Assembly: GCF_014851565.1 (NCBI RefSeq)
Contig: NZ_JACVAA010000004.1
Location: forward strand, 310,001-374,000
Direction of reading: 5' to 3'
Source of the DNA: Pseudomonas sp. PDM15
Lineage (GTDB): Bacteria; Pseudomonadota; Gammaproteobacteria; Pseudomonadales; Pseudomonadaceae
DNA length: 64,000 nt
The notes below the pieces were generated by a model, which did not search any database, was not told where the DNA came from, and was given only the letters and a program-made list of their open reading frames with translations. The first letter of the stretch is position 1. Each line of letters begins with the position of its first letter. Of the stretch, positions 36,250 through 46,217 are shown one piece after another. The translations under genes were made by a program, and so were the position numbers.

Positions 36250-37260
36250 ATGTCAGTGTTACCGGAAGAACGCATCTTGACCACCCTGCACACGGTCGCC
36301 CTGGCCGTGCAAAGTCTGCAGCGCATGGGGGTCGATGCCGAGCGGGTACTGGAAGGCAGCGACATCCCGGTCGCCGACCTGGCCAGCCCGACGCGCCTGG
36401 TCAGCCACGCCCAGGAACTGCGCGTGCTGGCCAACGCCCTGGCGGCCAGCGCCGACCCCGCCCTCGGCCTGCTGCTGGGCAAGCGCATGCATGTGTCGGC
36501 GTACGGCATGCTCGGCTACACCCTGCTGGCCAGCCGCAATCTCGGCGAGGCCCTGTGCCTGGCCATCGCGCATCCCGCGTTGCTCGGCACCTATTTCCGC
36601 CTGGAGCTGCAGGCGGTCGGCGACGAGGTCCGCCTGAGCGCCAGCGGCTATCGCTACGACCCGGCGCTGAGCCTGTTCAACACCGAGCTGTGCCTGACCT
36701 CGATGCTTACCGTGGTGCAGGACCTGCTCGGCGAGTCGGTGCGCCCGCGCCGCCTGTTGCTGGCCTACCGCGCGCCAGCGCATGCCGCCAGCTACAGCGA
36801 GAAGCTCGGCTGCCCGGTGGAGTTCGATGCCGGCTGCAACGCCCTGTGCTTCAACCCGATATTGCTGGAGCGAGCGCTGCCGCTGGCCGACCCGGTCAGC
36901 CACCAGCACGGCCTGCAGCAGTGCATGCAGCTGGAGGCGCAGCTGTACAACCGTCATGACCTGCGCGACCTGATCCGCCAGCAGCTGTCCGGCGACCTGA
37001 CCGAATGCTCCACTTTGGAACGTGTCGCCACACGCCTGCACCGTTCCGAGCGCACCGTGCGCCGCCATCTGCAGCAGCTCAACACCAGCTTCCAGCACCT
37101 GCTCGACGAAGTGCGCTACGACGAGGCGCGTCAGCTGCTGCTGCACACCGATCTGCCGATCTACCTGATCGCCGAGCAGCTCGGCTACAGCGAGACGGCC
37201 AGCTTCCGCCACGCCTTCCAGCGCTGGAGTGGCCTGGCGCCGAGCGAACTGCGCCGCTGA
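36250..37260 (+). CDS. AraC-family regulator with Arabinose_bd N domain
   Basis: 336 residues. N-terminal part with SADPALGLLLGKRMHVSAYGMLGYTLLASRNLGEAL matches the OruR/ArgR-like ligand region. C-terminal HTH_18 domain (about 235-333): TLERVATRLHRSERTVRRHLQQLNTSF and YLIAEQLGYSETASFRHAFQRWSGLAPSELR. Starts divergently from the SdiA-domain gene, which may be its target, and precedes the UbiH-like gene by 73 bases on the same strand. Effector not known. Confidence 0.87.
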   Translation: MSVLPEERILTTLHTVALAVQSLQRMGVDAERVLEGSDIPVADLASPTRLVSHAQELRVLANALAASADPALGLLLGKRMHVSAYGMLGYTLLASRNLGEALCLAIAHPALLGTYFRLELQAVGDEVRLSASGYRYDPALSLFNTELCLTSMLTVVQDLLGESVRPRRLLLAYRAPAHAASYSEKLGCPVEFDAGCNALCFNPILLERALPLADPVSHQHGLQQCMQLEAQLYNRHDLRDLIRQQLSGDLTECSTLERVATRLHRSERTVRRHLQQLNTSFQHLLDEVRYDEARQLLLHTDLPIYLIAEQLGYSETASFRHAFQRWSGLAPSELRR

Positions 37261-37333
37261 TTGACCGGGGACAAGAAGCAGCCGCCGCCGCGGTTCTAGA
37301 CTGCCGCGCATTCACCTGCGCGGAGCCCATTGC

Positions 37334-38506
37334 ATGATCCACGATGTCGCCATCATCGGCGCCGGCCCGGCCGGTCTGTGCCTGGCCCGCGCCCTGTCAG
37401 GGCACGGCCTATCCATCGTCCTGCTCGAGCGTCAGGCCGAGCAGGACCTGGCCGAGCCGGCCTTCGACGGCCGCGAGATCGCCCTGACCCACGCCTCCCA
37501 GGCGCTGCTGGAAAAACTCGGCCTGTGGCAGCGGCTGCCTGCCGACGAGGTCGCCGTGCTGCGCGATGCCCAGGTGCTCAATGGTCCCTCGCTGTTCGCT
37601 TTGAAGATTCGCGCCGAGCAGGCCGGTGCCGAGCGTCTCGGCCATCTGGTCGCCAACCGGGCGATCCGTCGTGCCGCGTTCGAGGCGCTGAGCGAGTGCG
37701 CCGAAGTGCAGCTGCGTTGCGGGGTGAAGGTAGGCGCGATTCGCCATCGTGAGCGCGAGGTAGAGCTGGAGCTGGTCGACGGCGAGGTGCTGCGCACGCG
37801 CCTGCTGGTCGCCGCCGACAGCCGCTTCTCCGAGACCCGCCGCCAGCTGGGCATCGGTGCGCGGCTCAAGGACTTCGGCAAGACCATGCTGGTGTGCCGC
37901 ATGGACCACGATAAGCCGCACCGGCAGACCGCCTGGGAATGGTTCGGCTACGGCCAGACCCTGGCCCTGCTGCCGCTCAATGGCAACCAGTCCTCGGTGG
38001 TGCTGACCCTGCCGCCGCGTGAAATCGAACGCCTGCGTGGGCTGGACGAAGAGGTCTTCGCCCGCGAGATGGAACAGCGCTTCGACCGTCGCCTGGGCGC
38101 CATGCGGCTAGCCAGCGAGCGCCACGCCTATCCGCTGATAGGCACCTACGCCGAGAGGCTGGTCGGCCCGCGCTGCGTACTGATCGGCGATGCCGCCGTC
38201 GGCATGCATCCGGTCACCGCCCACGGCTTCAACTTCGGCCTGGGTAGCGTGCAGCGCCTGGCCGAGGCGGTGCTGGCCGCCCATGCCCGTCACGAAGATA
38301 TCGCCGCACCGACGGTGCTGGCCCGCTACGAGCGCCAGCACCGCCTGGCGACCTGGCCGCTTTACCAGACCACCAACTTGCTGGTGGATGTGTATACCGA
38401 CGATCGTTTTCCGGTGAGGCTGCTACGTGGGGCAGGGCTGCGGGTAGCTCAGGGGTTATTGCCGCTGAAGAAGGGGCTTGCGCAGCATCTCACTGGGGGA
38501 ATTTGA
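37334..38506 (+). CDS. UbiH/VisC/COQ6-family FAD-dependent monooxygenase
   Basis: 390 residues. FAD dinucleotide fold DVAIIGAGPAGLCLARAL at 4-21; second FAD motif VLIGDAAVGMHPVTAHGFNFGLGSVQRLAEAVL (about 292-324), the Ubi-hydroxylase pattern. Also SRFSETRRQLGI in the middle DG region. Could hydroxylate an aromatic ring, possibly a ubiquinone precursor, but the cell also has ubiH at the right end, so a specialised substrate is possible. Not recognised as a specific named gene. Confidence 0.85.
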   Translation: MIHDVAIIGAGPAGLCLARALSGHGLSIVLLERQAEQDLAEPAFDGREIALTHASQALLEKLGLWQRLPADEVAVLRDAQVLNGPSLFALKIRAEQAGAERLGHLVANRAIRRAAFEALSECAEVQLRCGVKVGAIRHREREVELELVDGEVLRTRLLVAADSRFSETRRQLGIGARLKDFGKTMLVCRMDHDKPHRQTAWEWFGYGQTLALLPLNGNQSSVVLTLPPREIERLRGLDEEVFAREMEQRFDRRLGAMRLASERHAYPLIGTYAERLVGPRCVLIGDAAVGMHPVTAHGFNFGLGSVQRLAEAVLAAHARHEDIAAPTVLARYERQHRLATWPLYQTTNLLVDVYTDDRFPVRLLRGAGLRVAQGLLPLKKGLAQHLTGGI

Positions 38507-38515
38507 GGTAGCGTC

Positions 38516-39217
38516 TTATCGCAGCTGCGATTTGGCGACTTTGGCTTCGAAGGCTTGCAGGCGCTGAACCAAGGGATCTGCGTCAATGCTCCCGTTCTCG
38601 GTGAAGTCAACCAAGGCCCCTCCTAATGAGGCCAGCTCAGCAGTCAGGCCGGCCTCTGGGCTCCAAGTTTGCCCATGCAGAGTGCCAAGACCTTTCACCC
38701 AGGTCGAGAACTGCAGCGTCGTGCCATCTAGGGCGATTGTTGAGCCTTGCGGATACCGGGTCTGCAAGAGTATGCGAGCCCACACCCGTTGAATTGCAAT
38801 GGCGAACGCCGGGCTTATTTTCCGACGCGACTCCGAGATTTCGACTGCTTTGTCTTTCTTCTCATCATTGTTCTGGGCCATTGAGTACCAGAGGCTTTGC
38901 TTGGCTCGCCTGACGATGATGAGGTAATTCTTTTCTTCATCGGGAACCATCCAGTGGCCCCTATGCTTTTGCACCGCTTCCTTGGGGATTTCCTCCTGCA
39001 CCACTAGGCAGCTCTCAGGAGAAAAGGATGGCCGCGCAATATACGTTGCGATACGCCCTTCTTGGCAAAGGAGCTTGTCTATTAAGGCGTCGTAGTCGCT
39101 CGATGGATAGTCGAGAGGAAGTAGGTGGTCTGGTTCCTTCGCATGCTCAGCCGTGTAGAAGCTGCTGGCATAGGCCTGCGAAGTCAGTATGGCGATGAAG
39201 ATGCAGAGGTATTTCAT
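38516..39217 (-). CDS. Hypothetical exported protein, low-GC
   Basis: 233 residues, not recognised. Signal peptide MKYLCIFIAILTSQAYAS. Two Cys (LCQEG, SCLVV) could pair in the periplasm. Many Lys/Glu/Ser and A/T-ending codons; the DNA is visibly poorer in GC than every neighbour. It fills a gap between the UbiH-like gene (9 bases away, convergent) and the polyamine importer. This suggests recent acquisition. No mobile-element remnants are seen at its edges. Confidence 0.7.
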   Translation of the reverse strand: MKYLCIFIAILTSQAYASSFYTAEHAKEPDHLLPLDYPSSDYDALIDKLLCQEGRIATYIARPSFSPESCLVVQEEIPKEAVQKHRGHWMVPDEEKNYLIIVRRAKQSLWYSMAQNNDEKKDKAVEISESRRKISPAFAIAIQRVWARILLQTRYPQGSTIALDGTTLQFSTWVKGLGTLHGQTWSPEAGLTAELASLGGALVDFTENGSIDADPLVQRLQAFEAKVAKSQLR

Positions 39218-39383
39218 GAGTACTTCCCTGTGCTCGTGGGTGGTGCGCAGCGTATCCGCTGGTTTAGGCGCTCACAACTTGGCCACATCTATCCCTTTTT
39301 GACCGCATCTATCGTTCTGCCGCCCGCGCCGCGCTGCCTAGAATCGATCCAGTACGCCCCTGGAGTCTTCCTGCCTCTTAATC

Positions 39384-39402
39384 ACCAATAAAAACAATTG
39401 GT
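39384..39402. promoter_or_regulatory. ACCAAT-N7-ATTGGT palindrome upstream of the second polyamine importer
   Basis: Perfect 6-bp arms around AAAAACA, directly before the ribosome site of the ATPase gene. Candidate operator or promoter-proximal element; the 201-base gap otherwise shows no strong sigma-70 match. Confidence 0.35.
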
Positions 39403-39418
39403 TAGGAGCTAATTGCGG

Positions 39419-40459
39419 ATGAGCTGCGCGATCTCGATCGAAACCCTGAGCATGGAGTTCGGCACGGGGCTGAAGGCCCTGGACGAGGTCTCCCTGGAAA
39501 TCCGCGATAACGAATTCTTCACCCTGCTGGGGCCGTCCGGCTGCGGCAAGACCACGCTGCTGCGCCTGATCGCCGGTTTCGAGCAACCCAGCGCCGGGGT
39601 GATCCGCCTGTACGGCGAGCCGATGCAGGACCTCCCGCCCTTCCGCCGCCCGGTCAACACCGTGTTCCAGAGCTATGCGCTGTTCCCGCACATGACGGTG
39701 GCGCAGAACATCGGCTTCGGCCTGGAGATGCAAGGCAAGCCCAAGGCAGAGATCGCCGCCACGGTCGAGCGCATGCTGGCGCTGGTGAAGCTGCCGGACG
39801 TCGGCCACCGCCGCGCCGACCAGCTGTCCGGTGGCCAGCAGCAGCGCATCGCCCTGGCCCGCGCCCTGGCCAGCCGGCCCAAGGTGCTGCTGCTCGACGA
39901 GTCGCTCTCGGCGCTGGACATGAAGCTGCGCAAGGAGATGCAGATCGAGCTCAAGCGCCTGCAGGCCGAGACCGGCATCACCTTCATCTTCGTCACCCAC
40001 GACCAGGAAGAAGCGCTGACCATGTCCGACCGCATCGCGGTGATGAGCAAGGGGCGCATCCTGCAGATCGGCACGCCGAGCGAGATCTACGAGAGCCCGG
40101 TGAACCGCACCGTGGCCGATTTCATCGGCGAGACCAACTTCCTCGAAGCCCAGGCGGTTGGCGAGCGGCTGCAGCTGGCCGACGGTCAGACGCTGCCCAG
40201 CCATTGCCCGAATCAGGGCGCGGTGACCCTGGCTATCCGCCCCGAGCGGGTGGCGCTGAGCGAGTCCGGTAACCTGGCGGGCGAGGTGGAGGAGGTGGTG
40301 TATATCGGCACCGACACCCTCTACCTGCTGCGGGTCGCCGGTCAGTCGGGCTTCCGCGTGCGCCAGCAGAATCGCTGCGGGGTTCGCCAGGTGCTGGAGC
40401 GCGGCGCCCCGGTGCGCCTGGACGTGCCGGCTGCGGCCATTCGGGTGCTGAGCGAATGA
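39419..40459 (+). CDS. Polyamine-type ABC importer ATP-binding protein (PotA-like)
   Basis: 346 residues. Walker [20 protein letters not shown], signature [16 protein letters not shown]-loop [11 protein letters not shown]-terminal TOBE region. Walker B reads [11 protein letters not shown], with Ser where nearly all relatives have Pro. ATG 39419 follows AGGAG at 10 bases; a TTG at 39413 is the alternative. First of four genes in importer order A-B-C-D, coupled by ATGA to the permease. From memory the PAO1 counterpart is near PA0326. Confidence 0.93.
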   Translation: MSCAISIETLSMEFGTGLKALDEVSLEIRDNEFFTLLGPSGCGKTTLLRLIAGFEQPSAGVIRLYGEPMQDLPPFRRPVNTVFQSYALFPHMTVAQNIGFGLEMQGKPKAEIAATVERMLALVKLPDVGHRRADQLSGGQQQRIALARALASRPKVLLLDESLSALDMKLRKEMQIELKRLQAETGITFIFVTHDQEEALTMSDRIAVMSKGRILQIGTPSEIYESPVNRTVADFIGETNFLEAQAVGERLQLADGQTLPSHCPNQGAVTLAIRPERVALSESGNLAGEVEEVVYIGTDTLYLLRVAGQSGFRVRQQNRCGVRQVLERGAPVRLDVPAAAIRVLSE

Positions 40460-41364
40460 GTACGCCGAGGCAACTGGCCGAGCGCCGCCAGCTGCTGCGC
40501 CGCCTCGGCCTGATCGCACCGGGCATGGCGGTGCTGGCGGTGTTCCTGGTCGCGCCGCTGGCGATCATGCTGCTGGTGTCCTTCCTGCAGCCCGGCGAGT
40601 ACGGCGGGGTGAAGTGGGGCGAGTACTCGGTGGAGGCCTACGTCAGCTTCCTCTACGAGCGCGACTTCGACGACAGCCTGGTGTTCAATACCGACTACCT
40701 GGGCATCTTCCAGCGTTCCTTCTGGCTGGCCGTGGCGACCACCGCCGGCTGCCTGCTGATCGGCTTTCCCACCGCGCTGTACCTGGCGCTGCAGAGCGAG
40801 AAGAAACGCAACCTGCTGCTGTTCCTGGTGACCGTACCGTTCTGGACCAACCTGCTGGTGCGGGTCTACGCCTGGATGCTGCTGCTGCGCAACGGTGGGC
40901 TGGTGGACAGTGCGCTGGGCGTTTTTGGCGTGCCCGAGGGCAGCGTCGGCCTGCTGTACAGCAATGGCGCGGTGATGATCGGCCTGCTCTACAGCTTCCT
41001 GCCGTTCATGGTGCTGCCGATCTACACCAGCCTGGAGAAGCTCGACTGGCGCCTGGTGGAGGCGGCCTTCGACCTCGGCGCCAACCGCTGGCAGGCACTG
41101 AAAAGAGTGATCCTGCCGCTGGCTCTGCCGGGCATGTTGGCCGGCGCGACGCTGGTGTTCATCCCGGCACTGGGCAACTACATCATTCCCGAGCTGCTCG
41201 GGGGCGGTAAGGCGCTGATGATCGGCAATCTGGTGCAGCTGCAGTTCGGCTCCGGGCACAACTGGCCGCTGGGTTCGGCGCTGGCCTTCTCGCTGTTCAG
41301 CCTGGTGCTGCTGGCCCTGCTGTTCAACGGCCTGCGCCAGCGTGGCCAGGAGGTGCACGCATGA
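40456..41364 (+). CDS. Polyamine-type ABC importer permease (PotB-like)
   Basis: 302 residues with six predicted helices; first at about 20-45 ([25 protein letters not shown]). EAA loop [26 protein letters not shown] near residues 200-225. Its ATG overlaps the ATPase stop and its own stop overlaps the next permease (ATGA at both ends), giving a tight operon. Confidence 0.93.
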   Translation: MSTPRQLAERRQLLRRLGLIAPGMAVLAVFLVAPLAIMLLVSFLQPGEYGGVKWGEYSVEAYVSFLYERDFDDSLVFNTDYLGIFQRSFWLAVATTAGCLLIGFPTALYLALQSEKKRNLLLFLVTVPFWTNLLVRVYAWMLLLRNGGLVDSALGVFGVPEGSVGLLYSNGAVMIGLLYSFLPFMVLPIYTSLEKLDWRLVEAAFDLGANRWQALKRVILPLALPGMLAGATLVFIPALGNYIIPELLGGGKALMIGNLVQLQFGSGHNWPLGSALAFSLFSLVLLALLFNGLRQRGQEVHA

Positions 41365-42149
41365 ACCTGCAGGGCCCGCTGTGGCGCTTCACCGGTGTGC
41401 GTCCGGCCGCCTGGGCGTTCTTCGCCTTCCTCTACATCCCGATCCTGGTGCTGGTGGCGCTGAGCTTCAACGCCGGGCAGTCGGCTACCCTGTGGCAGGG
41501 CTTCAGCTTCAAGTGGTACGGCGTGGTGGCCAATGACCCGGAAATCCTCCGGGCGGCGAAGAACTCGCTGATCGTCGCCGTGTGCGCCACGCTGATCTCC
41601 ACCTGCCTGGCCACCTTGGCGGCGCTGGGCATGCATGGCCGGCGCTTCCGCGGCCAGGGTGCGCTGCAGGGCGTGCTCGGCCTGCCGCTGCTGGTGCCGG
41701 ACATCGTCTGCGCCGTGGCGATTCTGATGTTCTTCGCCTTTATCGGCCTGAAGCTGTCGCTGCTGACCATCCTGATCGCCCACGTGGTGTTCTGCACACC
41801 GTTCGCCTACCTGCCGATCCGCGCCCGCCTGCAGGGCATGGACCCGCGCTTGCTGGAAGCCGCCGCCGATCTCTACGCCTCGCCCTGGCGGGCGTTCTGG
41901 CGGATCAGCTTCCCGCTGCTGCTGCCGGGCATCCTCTCCGGTGCCATGCTCGCCTTCATCATCTCGATGGACGATTTCGTCATCACCTACTTCGTCGCCG
42001 GGGCCGGTTCGACCACCCTGCCGGTGTACATCTTCAGCTCCATCCGCATGGGCATATCGCCGAAGATCAACGCGATTTCCTCGATCATGCTCGTGCTTTC
42101 CATTCTGTTCGTCACCCTGTCGTACTACCTCGGCCAACGCAAACGCTAG
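41361..42149 (+). CDS. Polyamine-type ABC importer permease (PotC-like)
   Basis: 262 residues, six helices; EAA loop LEAAADLYASPWRAFWRISFPLLLPG near residues 165-190, followed by ISMDDFVITYFVAGAGSTTLPVYIFS, typical of PotC/PotI. Coupled to the PotB-like gene; the binding-protein gene starts 10 bases after. Confidence 0.93.
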   Translation: MNLQGPLWRFTGVRPAAWAFFAFLYIPILVLVALSFNAGQSATLWQGFSFKWYGVVANDPEILRAAKNSLIVAVCATLISTCLATLAALGMHGRRFRGQGALQGVLGLPLLVPDIVCAVAILMFFAFIGLKLSLLTILIAHVVFCTPFAYLPIRARLQGMDPRLLEAAADLYASPWRAFWRISFPLLLPGILSGAMLAFIISMDDFVITYFVAGAGSTTLPVYIFSSIRMGISPKINAISSIMLVLSILFVTLSYYLGQRKR

Positions 42150-42159
42150 GAGCCAGACC

Positions 42160-43203
42160 ATGATCCGTCGTACCCCGCTCGCGCTATCCGTTGTTCTCGC
42201 CCTCGGCCTGTCCGGCGCCGCCCAGGCTGCCGGCAGCCTCAACTTCGCCAACTGGTCGGACTACTACCCGCCGGAGCTGCTGAAGAAGTTCGAGGCCGAC
42301 ACCGGCATCAAGGCCACCCTCGACGCCTACGACTCCAACGAGACCCTGCTGGCCAAGCTCAAGGCCGGTGGCGGCAACTACGACGTGGTGGTGCCGTCAG
42401 ACAGCTTCATCCAGATCATGGTCCAGGAGGACCTGCTGCAGAAGTTCGACAAGAGCAAGCTGCCGAATCTGGCCAACCTGGCGCCGACCTTCCAGAAGCT
42501 CGACTTCGACCCGGGTCATGACTACAGCGTGCCCTACCTGTGGGGCACCACCGGCTACAGCTACGACGCCGCCCAGGTGCCGGGCGGCAAGCTCGACGAG
42601 AGCTGGGGGCCGTTCTTCGCCCCGCCGGCCGAGCTGAAGGGCAAGGTGGTGGCGCTCAACTCGATGGACGACCTGTTCCCGCCAGCCGCCTTCTACCTTG
42701 GCATCGACCGCTGCACCGAGGACCCGCAGGAGGTGAAGAAGATCATGGAACTGCTGAGCAAGCAGAAGGACATGCTCGCCATGTACAACAGCGACGGCAC
42801 CATCGAGCGCATGGCGGCCGGCGAGGTGGCCATGCATCAGCAGTGGAACGGCGCCTTCCACCGCGCCAAGGAGCAGCGTGGTTCGCTGGTCTATGTCTAT
42901 CCGAAGGAGGGCGTGTCCACCTTCATCGACAACTTCGTGATTCCCAAGGGCGCCACCAACGTCGCCGAGGCCCACGTGTTCATCAACTGGATGATGCAGC
43001 CGGAGAACATCGCCGCCGCCTCCAACTTCGCCAAGTACAACAACGCCATCGCCGGCGCCGAGAAGTTCATGGACAAGGCGCTGTTCGAGGATCCGGCGAT
43101 CAACACTCCGCAGGACAAGCTGGAGCGCCTGCGTTCGTTCAAGCTCTGCTCGCCCAAGGCCCTCGCGCTGCGCAGCAAGGTCTGGACGAAACTCAAGAAG
43201 TAG
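42160..43203 (+). CDS. Periplasmic polyamine-binding protein (PotD-like)
   Basis: 347 residues. Signal peptide about 1-23 (ALGLSGAAQAA). Mature NFANWSDYYPPELLKKFEADTG carries the NWSDY polyamine signature. PYLWGTTGYSYD and EGVSTFIDNFVIP follow the family pattern, with Phe at the SpuD/SpuE specificity position. RBS TAGGAGCCAGACC. Last gene of the importer operon; the acetylpolyamine amidohydrolase follows after 129 bases, so acetylated polyamines or short diamines are plausible ligands. Confidence 0.92.
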   Translation: MIRRTPLALSVVLALGLSGAAQAAGSLNFANWSDYYPPELLKKFEADTGIKATLDAYDSNETLLAKLKAGGGNYDVVVPSDSFIQIMVQEDLLQKFDKSKLPNLANLAPTFQKLDFDPGHDYSVPYLWGTTGYSYDAAQVPGGKLDESWGPFFAPPAELKGKVVALNSMDDLFPPAAFYLGIDRCTEDPQEVKKIMELLSKQKDMLAMYNSDGTIERMAAGEVAMHQQWNGAFHRAKEQRGSLVYVYPKEGVSTFIDNFVIPKGATNVAEAHVFINWMMQPENIAAASNFAKYNNAIAGAEKFMDKALFEDPAINTPQDKLERLRSFKLCSPKALALRSKVWTKLKK

Positions 43204-43216
43204 GCCCGTGGCTCCC

Positions 43217-43262
43217 CTCCCATTGGGAGAGGGCTAAGGGGTGAGGGTGCTTCGGCCTCACC
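43217..43262. repeat. Double hairpin of dispersed-repeat type after the importer operon
   Basis: CTCCCA-T-TGGGAG (43217-43229) then GGTGAGG, 9-base loop, CCTCACC (43240-43262). The CCCTCTCCC/GGGGTGAGGG style is common in extragenic repeats of proteobacteria. It may also end importer transcripts, though no U tract follows. Confidence 0.5.
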
Positions 43263-43332
43263 TGAACCATTTCCCGACGGGAAGATTTATCCCCCGCATT
43301 TCACGGACCCTAGCGAGTCCGGGGAGCCCCTC

Positions 43333-44367
<1,035 letters not shown>

Positions 44368-44385
44368 GGTGACGCGACCGCTTTC

Positions 44386-45312
44386 CTAGCCTTGAGGCGC
44401 GGTGAAGGGCTCATCCTTGCGGAACACGTAGAACAGGTTCGGCTCGCTGACCATGTAGATGGTGCCGTCCTCGTCCATGGCCACGCCCTCGGCGCGCGGG
44501 ATGCGCCGGTCCAGGCCGCTCTGGCCGCCGATCAGGCTGATGAAGCTGACCGGCTCGCCGCGCTCGTCCAGTTCCAGCAGCAGGTGCGACTGGGCGGACA
44601 GGGCGAGGATATGCCCGGTGCGCGGGTCGACGCTCAGTGCCGACAGGTTGCGCATGCCCAGGCCATAGCTCGGCAGCGGCTGCAGTTCCTGGTCGAGCAG
44701 GTGCTGGCCGTCGCTACCCAGGCTGAACATGCGCGGCGTGCGCTCCTTGCCGAGCAGCAGGCGCTGCTGGGCGGGATCCCAGGCGACGCCCTCGAAGCCC
44801 TTGTTGCCGGCATCGGGGAAGCCCAGGTCGAAGGGCTTGGCGTCGGCCAGGTCGAGCTCGCGGGTATGTGGCGTCAGCTCGAAGATCGACAGGTTGCGCC
44901 GGCGCTCGTCGGCCACGGCGATATTGCCGTTCTCCAGCACCGCCACGCCCTCCGGATTGGAGAAGCCCTTGAGCACGATGCGCCGCAGCACTTCGCCGCT
45001 GCGGCTCAGCTCCACCAGCATCGGTAGCTTGCCGGTGACGGTGAACAGGGTGCCGGTGATCGGGTTGTAGGTCAGGTCGGAGGTCTCGTCTTCCTCCAGG
45101 CCGGCCAGCGGCTTGCCTTCGACGCTGGCCTTGTAGCCCGGCAGCCAGATGCTGGCGGCGCGCTCGGCGGCCGGCACACTCTGCTCCTTGAACCACAGCA
45201 GGGCGCGGTCATCCCAGTGCAGGTAACGGGTCAGGGCGGCGGTGCAGGCTAGGGTGACGACCAGCGCCAGGGTCAGGCGGCGCTGGCGGGGTAGGGAGAG
45301 GCTGAGGGGCAT
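44386..45312 (-). CDS. SdiA-regulated-domain protein, paralogue of 35206
   Basis: 308 residues. N-terminal membrane anchor (about 12-30), periplasmic propeller-like body with the same blades: LTYNPITGTLFTVTGKLPMLVELSRSG, GFSNPEGVAVLENGNIAVADE, NKGFEGVAWDPAQQRLLLGKE, SALSVDPRTGHILALSAQSHLLLELDERG, AEGVAMDEDGTIYMVSEPNLFYVF. Clearly homologous along its whole length to the 35206 protein. Convergent with the amidohydrolase, 18 bases between stops. Function unknown. Confidence 0.85.
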   Translation of the reverse strand: MPLSLSLPRQRRLTLALVVTLACTAALTRYLHWDDRALLWFKEQSVPAAERAASIWLPGYKASVEGKPLAGLEEDETSDLTYNPITGTLFTVTGKLPMLVELSRSGEVLRRIVLKGFSNPEGVAVLENGNIAVADERRRNLSIFELTPHTRELDLADAKPFDLGFPDAGNKGFEGVAWDPAQQRLLLGKERTPRMFSLGSDGQHLLDQELQPLPSYGLGMRNLSALSVDPRTGHILALSAQSHLLLELDERGEPVSFISLIGGQSGLDRRIPRAEGVAMDEDGTIYMVSEPNLFYVFRKDEPFTAPQG

Positions 45313-45405
45313 CGAATGCTGCTCGGGGAGTCGAGCCTCTCAGACTACTCGGAGCCGGTGAAAGTTCTGTGAAGGGCGGCGGAAAGGCTCCCGCTGCGAC
45401 CTCCC

Positions 45406-46071
45406 TCAGAGGACGCGGGTGGCGAAGCGCGACAGGCCGACCAGCTCGATCTCCAGGCTCTCGCCGCTGCTCAGCGGACCGACGCCGGCCGGGGTGCCGG
45501 TGGACACCACATCGCCTGGCTGCAGGCTGAAGTGAGCGGCGATGTGCTGGATCAGGCCGATGATCGGGTTGAGCATGTCGCGGCTGTTGCCGTCCTGGCG
45601 AACCTGGCCGTCGATGCTCAGGCGGATGCCGATATCACACACGTCTTCCACCGCGTCGGCGACCACGAAGGGGGCCAGCACGTACGCGCCGTCGAAGGAC
45701 TTGGACAGCTCCCAGGGCAGGCCCTTTTCCTTGAGCTTGGCCTGCACGTCGCGCAGGGTCAGGTCCAGGGCCGGGGCGAAGCCGGAGATGGCGTCACGCA
45801 CTTCTTCCTCGGACGGCTTCTTCGACAGCGGCTTGCCGATCAGTACGGCGATTTCCGCCTCGAAGTGCACGGCGCCGCGGTCGGCCGGAATGGCGAAGCT
45901 GTCGTTCAGCGGCACGGTGCAGCTGCCCGGCTTGATGAACAGCAGCGGCTCGGTCGGGATCGGGTTGTTCAGCTCGGCGGCATGTTCGGCATAGTTGCGC
46001 CCGACGCAGACCACTTTGCCCAGCGGGAAGTGGATCGGCGTGCCGTCGGTATACTGGTGCTGGTAGCTCAT
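45406..46071 (-). CDS. Fumarylacetoacetate-hydrolase-family protein
   Basis: 221 residues. Single FAH-fold domain: VVCVGRNYAEHAAEL, metal-ligand region HFEAEIAVLIGKPLSKK, and VVSTGTPAGVGPLSSGE. Short FAH proteins of this size include oxaloacetate decarboxylases/tautomerases and acylpyruvases; which one cannot be told. It lies 146 bases downstream of the D-2-hydroxyglutarate dehydrogenase on the same strand, as in P. aeruginosa (from memory PA0318 next to PA0317). Confidence 0.88.
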   Translation of the reverse strand: MSYQHQYTDGTPIHFPLGKVVCVGRNYAEHAAELNNPIPTEPLLFIKPGSCTVPLNDSFAIPADRGAVHFEAEIAVLIGKPLSKKPSEEEVRDAISGFAPALDLTLRDVQAKLKEKGLPWELSKSFDGAYVLAPFVVADAVEDVCDIGIRLSIDGQVRQDGNSRDMLNPIIGLIQHIAAHFSLQPGDVVSTGTPAGVGPLSSGESLEIELVGLSRFATRVL

Positions 46072-46217
46072 TGCTGCTTCTCCAATTGCGGGGCGCAGTT
46101 TAAAGCGTCGCGAGCGAAGACCAGGCTAGGCGGCGTAGTCGGGAAAAAGCGCAGTGGCTGTAGCCAATGAGCTTTTTTCTCGGCTGCGCCAACAACGCCT
46201 GGTCGAGCGCAGCAGCT

